Source of the DNA: JAICXG01 sp036494545
GTDB taxonomy: Bacteria; Verrucomicrobiota; Verrucomicrobiia; Chthoniobacterales; UBA10450
Direction: 5' to 3'
Assembly (NCBI GenBank): GCA_036494545.1
Contig: DASXOB010000006.1
Span: 248,001-312,000 of the forward strand
Length of the DNA stretch: 64,000 nt
A program made the translations under genes and the position numbers. Under the pieces are notes generated by a model. The model made no database searches. It was not told the DNA's origin and saw only the letters and a list, made by a program, of their open reading frames with translations. Below, piece after piece: positions 35,750 to 45,315 of the stretch (its first letter is position 1; every line of letters begins with the position of its first letter).

Positions 35750-36067
35750 TTAGCCCACGCTCAATATTCCGGGGGAGTAAACGTTGAAGATCACCGCTGG
35801 CGGGTCGCCGCGGTTGACAAAGCGATGTTTGACGCCGGCAGGAATCAAGACCGCATCGCCCTCGTGCAGGAGGCGCTTTTCGCTCCCGATCTCGCCTTCC
35901 ACTTCGCCTTTTAGGACGAGCAGAACTTGCTCGCTTTTCTCGTGCGTACTAGCCGACGAACCACTTGCTCCGCCGGGCCGCAAGGTCATCACCGCGATCT
36001 GGCTCTTCTCACCGGTTTGCAAGACTTCAAAGCATTCCCTGGCATTCTGGACGCTGGCGACTTTCAC
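35750..36067 (-). CDS. Small cupin-domain protein
   Basis: 105 residues, one cupin_2 barrel. The metal-site motif 1 region is STHEKSEQVLLVLKGEVEGE, with His and Glu in place but the usual HxH reduced to a single His. Motif 2 is EGDAVLIPAGVKHRFVNRG. GTG start four bases after the lpxA stop, so it is the last gene of the lpxC-lpxA operon. Small cupins bind a metal and a sugar or other small ligand; this one could act on a lipid-A sugar precursor, but that rests only on its position. Confidence 0.82.
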   Translation of the reverse strand: MKVASVQNARECFEVLQTGEKSQIAVMTLRPGGASGSSASTHEKSEQVLLVLKGEVEGEIGSEKRLLHEGDAVLIPAGVKHRFVNRGDPPAVIFNVYSPGILSVG

Positions 36068-36071
36068 TTTG

Positions 36072-36851
36072 CTAACGAATAATACCGCGCTCGCTCTCCT
36101 CGATAAACCGTGCGATTGCCTGGGCTTCGTCGCTCGCGCTCAACTTCTCGCGCAATTCCGCCACGGCCTGCGCCGTATTCAGGTTCGAGCGGTAAATCAT
36201 GCGATATGCCTGCTTGATCGGCTTGATCGTTTCCTGCGAAAAGCCGGCGCGCTCAAGGCCGACCTGGTTAATCCCTCGCATTTCCGCCGGATTGCCATCC
36301 GCAATCATGTATGGCGGCACATCCTGCACGATCTTGGAGCAGCCCCCGGTGATGGCAAATTTTCCGATGCGGCAAAACTGATGCACGGCCGTAAGTCCGC
36401 CAATGACCGCGTGGTCGCCCACCTGCACGTGACCAGCAAGGGTTCCGTTATTTGAAAAAACGACCTCGTCGCCAACCGTGCAATCATGTCCGATATGCGA
36501 ATAGGCGAGGAAGTTTCCGCCGCTGCCAACGCGTGTCTTTCCCTTTTCAGTCGTGCTGCGATTGATTGTGACGAACTCCCGAAAACAGTTGTCTTGGCCA
36601 ATCTCGAGATACGTCGGCTCGCCGCGATATTTCAGGTCCTGAGTTTGCTGGCCGATCGAGCAATAAGCGTAGAATTTGTTTCCGTTTCCGGCGGTGAAGG
36701 GACCGCAGAGGGTAACGTGGTGCTGGAGCCAGCAATTTTCGCCTAACGACACGCCGGCTTCGATCACACAATAGGGACCGACCATCGTGCCTGCACCAAG
36801 CAGCGCCGAAGGATCGACGATTGCGGTGGGATGGATCGTCGTTCCGCTCAC
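36072..36851 (-). CDS. lpxA: UDP-N-acetylglucosamine acyltransferase (LpxA)
   Basis: 259 residues, normal length. First enzyme of lipid A synthesis: transfers 3-hydroxyacyl from ACP to UDP-GlcNAc. The left-handed beta-helix repeats are plain (IHPTAIVDPSALLGAGTMVG). The catalytic-His region is LAYSHIGHDCTVGDEVVFS, and the C-terminal helical domain is GLERAGFSQETIKPIKQAYR. GTG start overlaps the lpxC-fabZ stop (GTGA), giving translational coupling. This operon shows that the organism makes lipopolysaccharide. One TCGTTAGGC copy is at 36741-36749, read as Ser-Leu-Gly. Confidence 0.96.
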   Translation of the reverse strand: MSGTTIHPTAIVDPSALLGAGTMVGPYCVIEAGVSLGENCWLQHHVTLCGPFTAGNGNKFYAYCSIGQQTQDLKYRGEPTYLEIGQDNCFREFVTINRSTTEKGKTRVGSGGNFLAYSHIGHDCTVGDEVVFSNNGTLAGHVQVGDHAVIGGLTAVHQFCRIGKFAITGGCSKIVQDVPPYMIADGNPAEMRGINQVGLERAGFSQETIKPIKQAYRMIYRSNLNTAQAVAELREKLSASDEAQAIARFIEESERGIIR

Positions 36852-38170
36852 TGGTCGAGAAAGGTAAACATCAGCTCACCCTCCGAGACGACCGCGTCGT
36901 TCACGACACATTTGCACATCGCTTTGGCCAGTTTATTGCCCCGCGCTTTCGTCAGCTCGGCGTGGATGATAAGCGTGTCGCCCGGAAAAACCGGCTTTCT
37001 AAATTTCACTCCATCCGCGCTCATGAAGTAACCCACGCGACTGGCGCTCTTGCTGATCCGCATCATGAGCACGCTCGCCACCTGCGCCATCGCTTCGACC
37101 TGCAAGACGCCGGGCATCACCGGATGCCCCGGGAAATGACCCTGGAAAAAGGGCTCGTTAATCGTAACCGATTTGATTCCGACGCATTTCGTGTCGCCGT
37201 CGAAGGAAAGAATGCGATCGATCATGAGAAACGGATAGCGATGAGGGAGGATGGCCATGACCGCATTGATGTCGAGCGCGCCCTCGTCGGAGGGAAAGTT
37301 GCGTTTCGGCAGCATCGCTTCCGTTACGGCCTGCGCTTTGGCGAGGGCCCGGGCGAGTTCCGTGTTTGCGCTGTGACCTGGCTTGACCGCCACGACGTGT
37401 CCGCGAATCGCGCGACCGAACAAGGCGAGATCGCCAATGATATCGAGGATCTTATGCCTAACGAATTCGTCGGCAAAACGCAGCGACTCCTTGCTCAAGA
37501 CCGAATCGCCTCTGACAACGATTGCGTTCTCCAGGCTGCCGCCCTTGATGAGATTCTTCTCCATCAACGGCTGGACGTCTTCGTAGTAAACGAAAGTCCG
37601 CGCGGGAGCGATTTCGCGCTCGTAGATCGCGGGCGTGATGGCGGTGGAAAAGAATTGAGTGAAGCGTCCGTTTGGCCCTGCCTGCGTGCAAGAGATGCGA
37701 AATTCATTGTCCGGCAAGAGAACCAGAAGTGACCCGCTCTTTGTCTCGACAGAAATGGGTTCCCGCACGCGGAAGAGTGCGCGCGGCGCTTCCTGCGCGA
37801 CGAGACCAGCTTTCCGGATCGCTTCGACAAACATGAGTGCGCTTCCGTCGCCGATCGGCGGCTCGTTCGCGTCCATCTCGACAACCGCATTGTCTACCCC
37901 GAGTGCGGAAAGCGCCGAAAGCACATGTTCGACCGTGTGCACGCGCATCGAGCCTTCGCCAATTGTCGTGGCGCGCTCGACCGTCTTCACGTTCGCGATC
38001 GTGGCGTCAACCGTCGGTTCGTCCTGCAGGTCTTTGCGTTTGAACTTAATTCCGGAATCCGGCGGCGCGGGTTGGATCGTTAGCGAAGTCCGCGCGCCGG
38101 TGTGGAGCGAAGTGCCAGCGAGCGACGCGGCTTTGACAAGCGTGTGTTGAAACTCAGCGGCGGAACCCAT
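36848..38170 (-). CDS. lpxC: Bifunctional LpxC deacetylase / FabZ dehydratase fusion
   Basis: 440 residues. N-terminal LpxC (about 1-290) deacetylates UDP-3-O-acyl-GlcNAc. Zinc ligands are in VHTVEHVLSALSALG and RHKILDIIGDLALFG, and the catalytic loop is VKPGHSANTELARAL. C-terminal FabZ (about 300-440) dehydrates hydroxyacyl-ACP: LPHRYPFLMIDRILSF and GHFPGHPVMPGVLQVEAMAQ. The fusion is known in Bacteroidetes and some Verrucomicrobia and puts the two enzymes competing for hydroxyacyl-ACP in one chain. ATG 38170 (M-G-S-A-A-E-F-Q-H-T-L) starts at the conserved N-terminus; the frame continues to 38245. Operon order: lpxC-fabZ, lpxA, cupin. Confidence 0.95.
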   Translation of the reverse strand: MGSAAEFQHTLVKAASLAGTSLHTGARTSLTIQPAPPDSGIKFKRKDLQDEPTVDATIANVKTVERATTIGEGSMRVHTVEHVLSALSALGVDNAVVEMDANEPPIGDGSALMFVEAIRKAGLVAQEAPRALFRVREPISVETKSGSLLVLLPDNEFRISCTQAGPNGRFTQFFSTAITPAIYEREIAPARTFVYYEDVQPLMEKNLIKGGSLENAIVVRGDSVLSKESLRFADEFVRHKILDIIGDLALFGRAIRGHVVAVKPGHSANTELARALAKAQAVTEAMLPKRNFPSDEGALDINAVMAILPHRYPFLMIDRILSFDGDTKCVGIKSVTINEPFFQGHFPGHPVMPGVLQVEAMAQVASVLMMRISKSASRVGYFMSADGVKFRKPVFPGDTLIIHAELTKARGNKLAKAMCKCVVNDAVVSEGELMFTFLDQ

Positions 38171-38437
38171 CCTTGCGCTAACTAGCAGAGATCGGCGCTC
38201 ATCGCCAGAGCCGTGTTTTCCCTCGACACAAAATTCGTGAATCACTAGACCCGCCCTAGAGAAGAGATGTCATGGTCAATGGCATGACAGAACGAAACTT
38301 TGGCTCCGCCTTCGAAGCGATGATCCTCGCCGCGCAGCTTCACGCGATCACACCATGCAGGATAAATGCGCTCGTCCCATGACCGTGACTTGTTTGCCAT
38401 CTCACCACCAGAATTAACTAACGAACAGAAATCAACT

Positions 38438-40410
38438 ATGAAACTCACACAATTACTCCGCTCTCGGCGCGGCATTGCTGGAAGACTCCATTTTGCACGA
38501 TCGTTCTCTTCACGCTTTTGGTCGTTGGAATTGACACGAGCAAGGCTGGTAGCGCCAAGTGGCGTCTTAATCCCGCTACGGGCGATTGGAACACTGCGGC
38601 TAACTGGTCCCCGGCGACCGTGCCTAACAGCCCGTCCGACACAGCGCGCTTTACTACTTCCAGCAAGACCGCGATCTCCATCTCGGCTAACACGGAAGTA
38701 AACAGCATTCAGTTCGCGCCTGGTGGAAGTGCCTTCACAATCACCGCACCGCCGTTGCTCGCCCTTACCGTTAGTGGCGCGGGTGTGATTAATACTTCCG
38801 GAACGATACAGAACTTTGTTACTGCCGTCGATGTGGCGGGTAATCACGGGATGATTAACTTCACGAATAGTGCCATTCCAGGCGCGATGACAGCATTTAC
38901 TAATAACGGTCAATTGCTGAGTGGTTCTCTCGACGGTTGGCATTCAATTCTTTGACAGTTCGTCAGCCGGCACGGCGACCATTACCAATAATGGCCCCAC
39001 GGTTGTCGGCGGTTTTGGGGGTCGTAATCGAGTTTTTGATGCGTCAACTGCGGTTAATAGCACCTTTAATAACCTCGGAGGAGGATTGACGGGCCAAACC
39101 GGTGGCTCCGTTCAGTTTTTTGGCACTTCTACGGCTGCTCATGGGACGTTTACTAACTATGGTGCCACGACAACCAATGGTTTCGGTGGGTTCGAAGAAT
39201 TCCGGGAAAACTCCAGTGCGGGCGATGCAATGATTGTTAGTTTCGGTTCTACGGTCAGTGGCGCAGACCGGATCGTCAACTTTTTCATCGAGAACTCTAC
39301 TGCTGGGAATGCCACTCTTATCAATAGCGGCAGCACAACTGTCGCCGCCGGTGGTTCCGAGATAGACTTTGATGATAACTCAAGTGCTGGAACCGCCACG
39401 GTGACCAACAATGGAAGCATGGTAAGCGCCGGAGGCATCGGCAGCACTTACTTCTTGAATAACGCGACGGCAGAGAACAGCACATTCACGATCAATGGAG
39501 GCGGTAAGCGGCGCGGCCGGCGGTTTCATTGAGTTTTCCGATCGCTACCGCGGCCAATGCTACCATCACGATTAACGGCGGCGCGAGCGGCAGCATCGGT
39601 CCTTACATGCGGATGAGCGTCGACTCCAGCGGTGGCAATTCGCGTTTGCTACTATTCGCCAATGGTTTTCTGGATCTCAGTTTCCACAACGCTCGCAGCA
39701 CAACGTTTGGTTCGATCGAAGGGACTGGAACTATTTTTCTTGGTGCCTTTGACCTGACCATCGGAGGTAACAATTTAAGCACTGCCTTTTCTGGGACAAT
39801 TCAGGATGGCGGACCGAATGGCGATACAGGAGGGTCACTCACAAAGGAGGGCACTGGCACAACTATCTTAAGTGGTGCTAATACCTATTCGGGAGGAACT
39901 ACTGTTGACTCCGGCACGCTCCTGGTAAGAAACACAACTGGCTCTGGTACGGGGACAGGTACGGTCCAGGTCAATGCTGGCACACTTGGCGGCACTGGCC
40001 GAATTAGTGGCGCGGTCTCAGTCGGCACAATCGATGATCTCGGAGCCGTACTTTCACCTGGGTTAGGTGGACCGGGAGCGCTTACCATCCAGGGCGCGCT
40101 GACATTTGTCTCTGCAGCGACTTACAGATGCGAGGTACGAACGACCAATGTGACCGCCGACAAGGTGACAGCCAAAGGTGTTTCGATTATTGGGCCTGGT
40201 AACTCTCCGACGATTTCGCTGGTTGGTCTCGGTAATACGGTGTTAACTCCGGGCACCGTCTTTACCATCATCAATAATACCGCCGCGACACCTATTGGCG
40301 GCACGTCTGGTAATTTGCCAGACGGCTCTGCAATCACGATTGGCAATAACACATACAAGGCAAACTACGAAGACGGGACGGGCAATGACCTTACATTGAC
40401 CGTGCAATAG
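38438..40410 (+). pseudogene. Degraded autotransporter-type surface protein gene
   Basis: One ancestral gene broken by at least four one-base frame changes. It opens with ATG 38438 (M-K-L-T-Q-L-L), but the signal-peptide core (FCTIVLFTLLVVG) lies in another frame. The second shift is near 38930 (after FTNNGQLLSGSL), the third near 39500 and the fourth near 39540. Pieced together, the product has repeated stretches such as STAANATITINGG, SSAGTATITNNG and an autotransporter-associated strand repeat (GTTILSGANTYSGGTTVDSG), ending EDGTGNDLTLTVQ. None of the shifts is in a long homopolymer. A sequencing or assembly cause cannot be excluded. Confidence 0.75.
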
Positions 40411-40635
40411 GTGCGGGGTTCCGGCTGGCACACCACATCGTTAGCGAACGACCGACAAGGACTCCGTTGGGCAAGCCATGATCGCGGCTCTTTGCGGTTT
40501 GCGAAGAAGACTTCAGGCGCCGAATTTAAATCAAGCACTCCGAGAGGATTGAAACCATTCTGGAGAGCCGAGACCGGTTGGGTCGACGCATCCAGCTGTG
40601 ATGGACAATGACCAGTCCCTCGGTAAGATGCGCGA

Positions 40636-40866
40636 GTGCTGCAATTCCTAGAGTTTATCGTTAGGCAACTGGTCGAATTCCCCGACGAGGTCATGCTGTC
40701 GGAAATCCCGCAGGGCCGCTTCACGCTTTTTCGGCTCCAGATGCGACAGAGTGATATTGGGCGCGTCATTGGGCGTAACGGGCAAACCATTCGCGCCATC
40801 CGCGCCCTACTCGCCAGCGCCGCCGCGCGTCACGGACAAAAGGCCATGCTCGAGATCGTCGAATAG
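40636..40866 (+). CDS. khpA: KH-domain RNA-binding protein (KhpA-like)
   Basis: 76 residues, GTG start. A single type II KH domain with the GxxG loop in IGRVIGRNGQTIRAIRALLA. KhpA (YlqC) binds RNA, often with KhpB/Jag, and affects cell size and small-RNA function; no khpB gene is in the window. The N-terminus FLEFIVRQLVEFPDEV matches the family. The residues FIVRQ are encoded by a TCGTTAGGC repeat copy (40658-40666). The 225 bp before the gene, after the pseudogene, hold no other supported feature. Confidence 0.85.
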   Translation: MLQFLEFIVRQLVEFPDEVMLSEIPQGRFTLFRLQMRQSDIGRVIGRNGQTIRAIRALLASAAARHGQKAMLEIVE

Positions 40867-40935
40867 GAGCGACGAACCTCGCGGCCGCTTCGAGAGCTGA
40901 CAAGTTGAGGTGGGGAGTTCCAATTCGCTCTGACT

Positions 40936-41940
40936 TCAGCGGTAAATCTCGACGGCTATTTTCCCTTCCGAATCCACCCAGCCGCGATACATCCCGGAAG
41001 TATTAAAGGGCATGACAAAATGGCCCGCCGTGTCCATCGCGATGAGCCCGCCGTTGCCGCCAAGATCTTTCGCCTTTTGCAGCGCAATCTTCGCCGCGTC
41101 TTCCACAGAGGCGCCTCTGTATTCCATCAGGTCAGAGACAGTATGCGCGACTGCGGCGCGAATAAAATACTCGCCATCGCCCGTGCAGGAAACGGCACAG
41201 GTTCGGTTGTTCGCGTAAGTGCCGGCGCCAATGATGGGTGAATCACCGACACGACCGGGTAGCTTGTTCGTCACTCCTCCGGTCGAAGTCGCTGCCGCTA
41301 GATTTCCCGCCTGGTCCAGTGCAACTGCCCCAACGGTGCCGTGTTTATCCTGGTCGGACGCTGGTGTGGGGGATGCCTTCAGCTTTTGCAAAGCCTGCCA
41401 TCGTTCTTCGGTATAGAAATATTTCTGGTCTACCAATCCCATTCCCATCCGCTTGGCAAAATCCTCCGCGCCTTCGCCGACCAGCAAGACGTGCGGCGAT
41501 TTTTCCATCACCATACGCGCAAGACTGATTGGATTCCGGATGTGCTTTACGCCCGCGATCGCGCCGGCCCGAAGCGCTTTCCCATCCATGATCGAGGCAT
41601 CGAGCTCGTTTGTTCCTTCGTGCGTGAAGACGGCGCCTTTGCCGGCGTTGAAGAGCGGATTGTCCTCTAATTTCCGCACTGCTGCTTCGACGGCGTCGAG
41701 ACTCGAGCCGCCGCGTGTCAACACGTCGTAGCCATCCTTGAGGGCGTGGGCAATGCCGTCGCGATGAGCCGCTTCATTTTCCGGCGTCATCTCAGCCCGT
41801 TCAATTGTGCCGGCACCGCCATGAACAACGAGAACGAATTTCATTGCGGGCTTCTTCTCCTGCGCCACGCCATTTCCCGCAAGCGAGCAAAGCGTAAACC
41901 CAACGAGCAGGGAAGAGCGAAACATACGTAGCGAGACCAC
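40936..41940 (-). CDS. Exported isoaspartyl peptidase / L-asparaginase
   Basis: 334 residues of the N-terminal-nucleophile (plant-type) asparaginase family. A signal peptide (SSLLVGFTLCSLAGNGVAQ) precedes the alpha subunit (FVLVVHGGAGTIER, DNPLFNAGKGAVF). The autocleavage site and nucleophile Thr are in DKHGTVGAVALDQAGNLAAA, and the beta subunit contains CTGDGEYFIRAAVAHTVSD and MYRGWVDSE. It hydrolyses beta-aspartyl peptides and asparagine, here in the periplasm or outside. The first ATG is 41940; a second at 41925 would give a tighter signal peptide. Confidence 0.92.
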   Translation of the reverse strand: MVSLRMFRSSLLVGFTLCSLAGNGVAQEKKPAMKFVLVVHGGAGTIERAEMTPENEAAHRDGIAHALKDGYDVLTRGGSSLDAVEAAVRKLEDNPLFNAGKGAVFTHEGTNELDASIMDGKALRAGAIAGVKHIRNPISLARMVMEKSPHVLLVGEGAEDFAKRMGMGLVDQKYFYTEERWQALQKLKASPTPASDQDKHGTVGAVALDQAGNLAAATSTGGVTNKLPGRVGDSPIIGAGTYANNRTCAVSCTGDGEYFIRAAVAHTVSDLMEYRGASVEDAAKIALQKAKDLGGNGGLIAMDTAGHFVMPFNTSGMYRGWVDSEGKIAVEIYR

Positions 41941-42580
41941 ACTTTTAAGGCTGAAGACGCTGCATTCCAGTCGAAAGCTGCGCTTTTGGCAGGGAGAAAA
42001 TGTCGAAAAGCTTGCGAACCCTTGCGGACCTGCTTTGCAATCACGCGTAACAAGTAAGGCAGTAATCGCGTTCTTCCCTTGTCGGCCGCCTAAGGCGAAC
42101 TGTTCGACAATTTTTCTATTGCTCGCCCAATCTTCCCATGAGCACTGACACCTTTTTCTCCAGCTCCACCACAGGCTTCATGAAAGCCATTACCCATAGT
42201 AATTCCTCGCTGGAATTCAAGGTGCTGCATCCCGCGCTGTGGCACTGACATTCTCGCGGCTGTCCTTACGCGGGGAGGGCTCTCACTCCGACACAGAAGC
42301 GAAACCAACGTATCTTGCAAGTGCAGCCTTGGCTGCGCCCAGGATGCCAGGACTCATCGTTATGAGACCCTGGTGGGTGGAATCGAGGGAAAGTTTCGGG
42401 GCGCCGCCAATTCCTGAGCCTCCGACACTTGATACGGCAACGAATACGAATGTTTCGGCCGGCGCGTGAGATGGGGAAGGTGGAGGTTTCGAGAGCCAAT
42501 GGCAGGCAGACGAGATGTAGGCAACTACTAGCAAATATCTTTGCACCTAAACGGTAAATGCACTACTAGCTTGGCTAACC
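41941..42580. other. 640-bp region without a confident gene
   Basis: Between the divergent asparaginase and protease genes there are only weak candidates. A 36-codon plus-strand frame at 42138-42248 (M-S-T-D-T-F-F-S) and an 87-codon minus-strand frame at 42283-42546 are described separately. No promoter of clear consensus, no T-run hairpin and no exact 9-mer repeat is present. Confidence 0.5.
42283..42546 (-). CDS. Possible small exported protein, weak
   Basis: 87 residues beginning MQRYLLVVAYISSACHW, which has a short hydrophobic core and an S-A-C sequence that could be a degenerate lipobox. The following PPPSPSHAPAETFVFV stretch and the glycine-rich middle (SSVGGSGIGGAPK) are low-complexity. 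A plus-strand frame overlaps it and no homologue is recognised, so this may not be a gene. Confidence 0.22.
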   Translation of the reverse strand: MQRYLLVVAYISSACHWLSKPPPSPSHAPAETFVFVAVSSVGGSGIGGAPKLSLDSTHQGLITMSPGILGAAKAALARYVGFASVSE

Positions 42581-45148
42581 ATGAACAACCTCAAGATGAA
42601 CTCCGCATTACGCACGCCTTGGTGGATTACCTTGTTGGGCAGAAGTGTCTACCTTGCCATCCTGGTGATGGCTGCGCTTTCGCAAAGCGTGCTTTCGCAA
42701 ACTGGCTCGATCAATAACACGACCCAGGTGCAGGTAGCCGCACTCATGCGCGATAAGGAAGCGAGAACGCCCGCGCAGAACAAGATCAGTTCGCATCTTC
42801 TCGATGCGGCTAAGCTGCGGCGCGACGGATTTGTGAATCAAGCGGTGCCGGACCTGCGAAATTTGGTGGTCGTCGACCCTGATGGCCGAGTGCGGGTTGA
42901 TATCACTGCGAATGTATCCGCGCAGTTACTAAGAGAGATAAGGGCGACGGGCGGTACGATCTTAGGCAGCTATCCGAGAGATCATTCAATTCGCGCGATA
43001 TTACCTCTGGAAAAGCTGGAAGACCTGTCCGCGCGCGTTGATGTCAGATTCATTCGGCCGGAGGTAGGAGCAATGATCAACACTGGTTCCGTAGATTCGG
43101 AAGGGGATGTCGCGCATCAGGCGACGGTAGCCCGGACCTTGGGCGCGACCGGTGCTGGGGTAACCGTCGGAGTGTTATCAGATAGCATTGACGACTCTCA
43201 GGGCTCTTTTGCAGCGGCAGTAGCCAGCGGAGATATCGATCCTAACAATACCTATTACCTCACTGGCCAGGCTGGGACGGGTGAGGCGGAAGGACTGGCT
43301 ATGCTGGAGATCGTTCATGATCTGGCTCCCTCTTCCGTTCTCTTTTTCGCGACCGCCAATGGGGGCGACGCTCAAATGGCGCAAAACATCCGAGACCTTG
43401 CGGCCAACGGCTGCAAAGTCATCATCGATGACTATAGCTACTTCGACGAATCGCCTTTTCAGGATGGCACTATCTCTCAAGCGGTAAACGATGTCTCCGA
43501 CGGAGGAGTTCTCTATTTTTCGAGCGCGCGCAATTCAGGCAATAAGGACGCAAACACGTCCGGCACCTGGGAGGGAGACTTTGCTGATGGAGGCGATGCT
43601 TCGGGTTTGGATGGTCATGCCGGTTCGCGTTATCACGCTTTTAGCCCCGGAGTAACCAAGGACGCGGTTTCCCATATCGATTCTCCTAGAGCCGACCTGT
43701 TCTGGAGCGATCCGCTGGGAGGTTCGGCGAACGATTACGACTTGTATGTCGTAAATTCCAGCGGATCGGTCGTAGACCAGTCGACTGACACGCAAGACGG
43801 AACGCAAGATCCTTATGAAGACGTAGGCACCCTGGCTTTGGGCGAGTCGTTAATTATCGTCAAGTATTCCGGCGCCAGCCGGTTCATCCATCTGGATACT
43901 GGACGATGCTATATCAGTATCAATACCTCGGGAAATGTGCGTGGCCATAATGCGTCCGGCGCGCCAAACGCATTCTCGGTGGCGGCGATCTCGGCCGCCG
44001 GTCGCACGATTCCTTTTACGAGCGGAACGACGATTGCGACCGAAACATTTAGTTCGGATGGTCCACGTCGCATTTTCTACAATGCGGACGGCTCCGCGAT
44101 TACACCCGGTAATTTTTCTTCTACGGGTGGCCTTGTCTTACAAAAGCCAGACATCACCGCTGCGGATGGAGTTAAGACGACCCTGCCCGGTTCGAGTGGC
44201 TTAAACCCATTCTATGGCACGAGCGCGGCCGCGCCTCACGCCGGGGCGATTGCGGCTCAAGTCCTTTCCCGTAAGTTGGCTGCCGCGCCTCCGCAGGTGC
44301 ACTCGGCTTTGATTTCTTCGGCGTTGGATATAGAAGCAAGTGGCTTTGATCGGGATGCTGGAGCAGGAATTGTCATGGCCCCTGGTTCTTTGAGCGCTCA
44401 AACTTGGAATTTCGATTTCAATGCCGACGGGAAGATCGATATCCTCTGGCAAAATACGATGACCGGCCAACGGCTCGTCTGGCTGATGAATGGCCTGACC
44501 TTTACAGGCTTCGTTAGTCTTCCTTTTGCTAATACTAACTGGAGCTTTACGGGATCAGGCGATTTCAGCGGCGACGGTCAACCCGACATCCTGCTACAAA
44601 ACAAGACCACCGGCCAGCGGCTCATCTGGCTGATGGATGGCACGACGCTCGTTCGCTATGTCACGCTTCCTTCTGCGACGACTGATTGGAGTTTTGCCGG
44701 CTCGGGCGACTTTGACGGCAATGCACAACCAGACATCCTTCTTCAGAACACCACGACCGGTCAGCGTCTGGTATGGTTAATGAATGGCACGATTTTCAAT
44801 CGCTATGTAGCTCTACCGTCCGCCACGACCGATTGGAGCTTTGCCGGAGCAGGCGATTTCGATCGTGACGGCCACGCAGATATCCTGTTGCAGAATACGA
44901 AGACGGGGCAACGCCTGATTTGGCTGATGAATGGAACAACCTTCATACGCTATGTCGCACTGCCCTTTGCGACGACTGCCTGGAGCTTTGCCGGAGCCGG
45001 CGATTTCGACGACGACGGTAACACGGATATCCTGCTGCAAAACACTCAGACCGGGCAACGTCTGATATGGATTATGAAGGGAACGGCTTTCTCGCACTAC
45101 GTAATGATACCGTCGGCAACGACCGACTGGTCCATGTGCAACTTCTAG
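42581..45148 (+). CDS. Exported S8/S53-like serine protease with five C-terminal repeats
   Basis: 855 residues. A signal peptide (LGRSVYLAILVMAALSQSV) is followed by a propeptide-like region (about 45-180) and a subtilase-fold domain (about 185-600). Catalytic Ser548 is in YGTSAAAPHAG and an Asp site lies in VTVGVLSDSIDDS. In place of the subtilisin His box stands GEAEGLAMLEIVHDLAP, with acidic residues as in the Glu/Asp/Ser triad of sedolisin-like S53 members. The C-terminus has tandem 49-residue FG-GAP-like units (GDFDGNAQPDILLQNTTTGQ, then WLMNGT and WSFAG). It is predicted to be secreted, the repeats serving for adhesion or calcium binding. Confidence 0.87.
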   Translation: MNNLKMNSALRTPWWITLLGRSVYLAILVMAALSQSVLSQTGSINNTTQVQVAALMRDKEARTPAQNKISSHLLDAAKLRRDGFVNQAVPDLRNLVVVDPDGRVRVDITANVSAQLLREIRATGGTILGSYPRDHSIRAILPLEKLEDLSARVDVRFIRPEVGAMINTGSVDSEGDVAHQATVARTLGATGAGVTVGVLSDSIDDSQGSFAAAVASGDIDPNNTYYLTGQAGTGEAEGLAMLEIVHDLAPSSVLFFATANGGDAQMAQNIRDLAANGCKVIIDDYSYFDESPFQDGTISQAVNDVSDGGVLYFSSARNSGNKDANTSGTWEGDFADGGDASGLDGHAGSRYHAFSPGVTKDAVSHIDSPRADLFWSDPLGGSANDYDLYVVNSSGSVVDQSTDTQDGTQDPYEDVGTLALGESLIIVKYSGASRFIHLDTGRCYISINTSGNVRGHNASGAPNAFSVAAISAAGRTIPFTSGTTIATETFSSDGPRRIFYNADGSAITPGNFSSTGGLVLQKPDITAADGVKTTLPGSSGLNPFYGTSAAAPHAGAIAAQVLSRKLAAAPPQVHSALISSALDIEASGFDRDAGAGIVMAPGSLSAQTWNFDFNADGKIDILWQNTMTGQRLVWLMNGLTFTGFVSLPFANTNWSFTGSGDFSGDGQPDILLQNKTTGQRLIWLMDGTTLVRYVTLPSATTDWSFAGSGDFDGNAQPDILLQNTTTGQRLVWLMNGTIFNRYVALPSATTDWSFAGAGDFDRDGHADILLQNTKTGQRLIWLMNGTTFIRYVALPFATTAWSFAGAGDFDDDGNTDILLQNTQTGQRLIWIMKGTAFSHYVMIPSATTDWSMCNF
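44438..45145 (+). repeat. Tandem 147-bp coding repeat, five units
   Basis: Unit starts are at 44438, 44585, 44732, 44879 and 45026, exactly 147 bp apart, the last unit being shortened by the stop codon. Each encodes 49 residues beginning with Asp-Ile-Leu and containing T.GQRL.WLM and NWSF/DWSFAG. Neighbouring units differ by many synonymous and some coding changes, so the array is not freshly expanded. Confidence 0.93.
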
Positions 45149-45315
45149 TTTTTCCACCGGTTTCGCGAAAGGATGAGCAACTCTGTCGCCATCCTGTCGC
45201 TCAAGAATTACACCCCTAGGGTAAGTCCTGGGATGAGCCCTAATATGTAATTGCCGTCCTCCCTCGCTTGCCGCGTGCGGGATGTGGGGCAACTTTCGGG
45301 GCTCCGCCGCCACCT

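Noticed and set aside
36821..37732. 303-codon plus-strand open frame
   Set aside because: It is the antisense of lpxC-fabZ, whose motifs are complete on the other strand.
38366..38701. Separate 111-codon gene before the surface-protein pseudogene
   Set aside because: Only its ATG region fits the signal peptide; the rest is the wrong frame of the degraded gene.
40542..40555. GAGAGGATTGAAAC, similar to the 3' end of some CRISPR repeats
   Set aside because: It occurs once, with no second copy at spacer distance and no cas gene nearby.
42138..42248. 36-codon plus-strand frame starting MSTDTFFSSS
   Set aside because: No ribosome site, no recognisable similarity and short enough to be chance.
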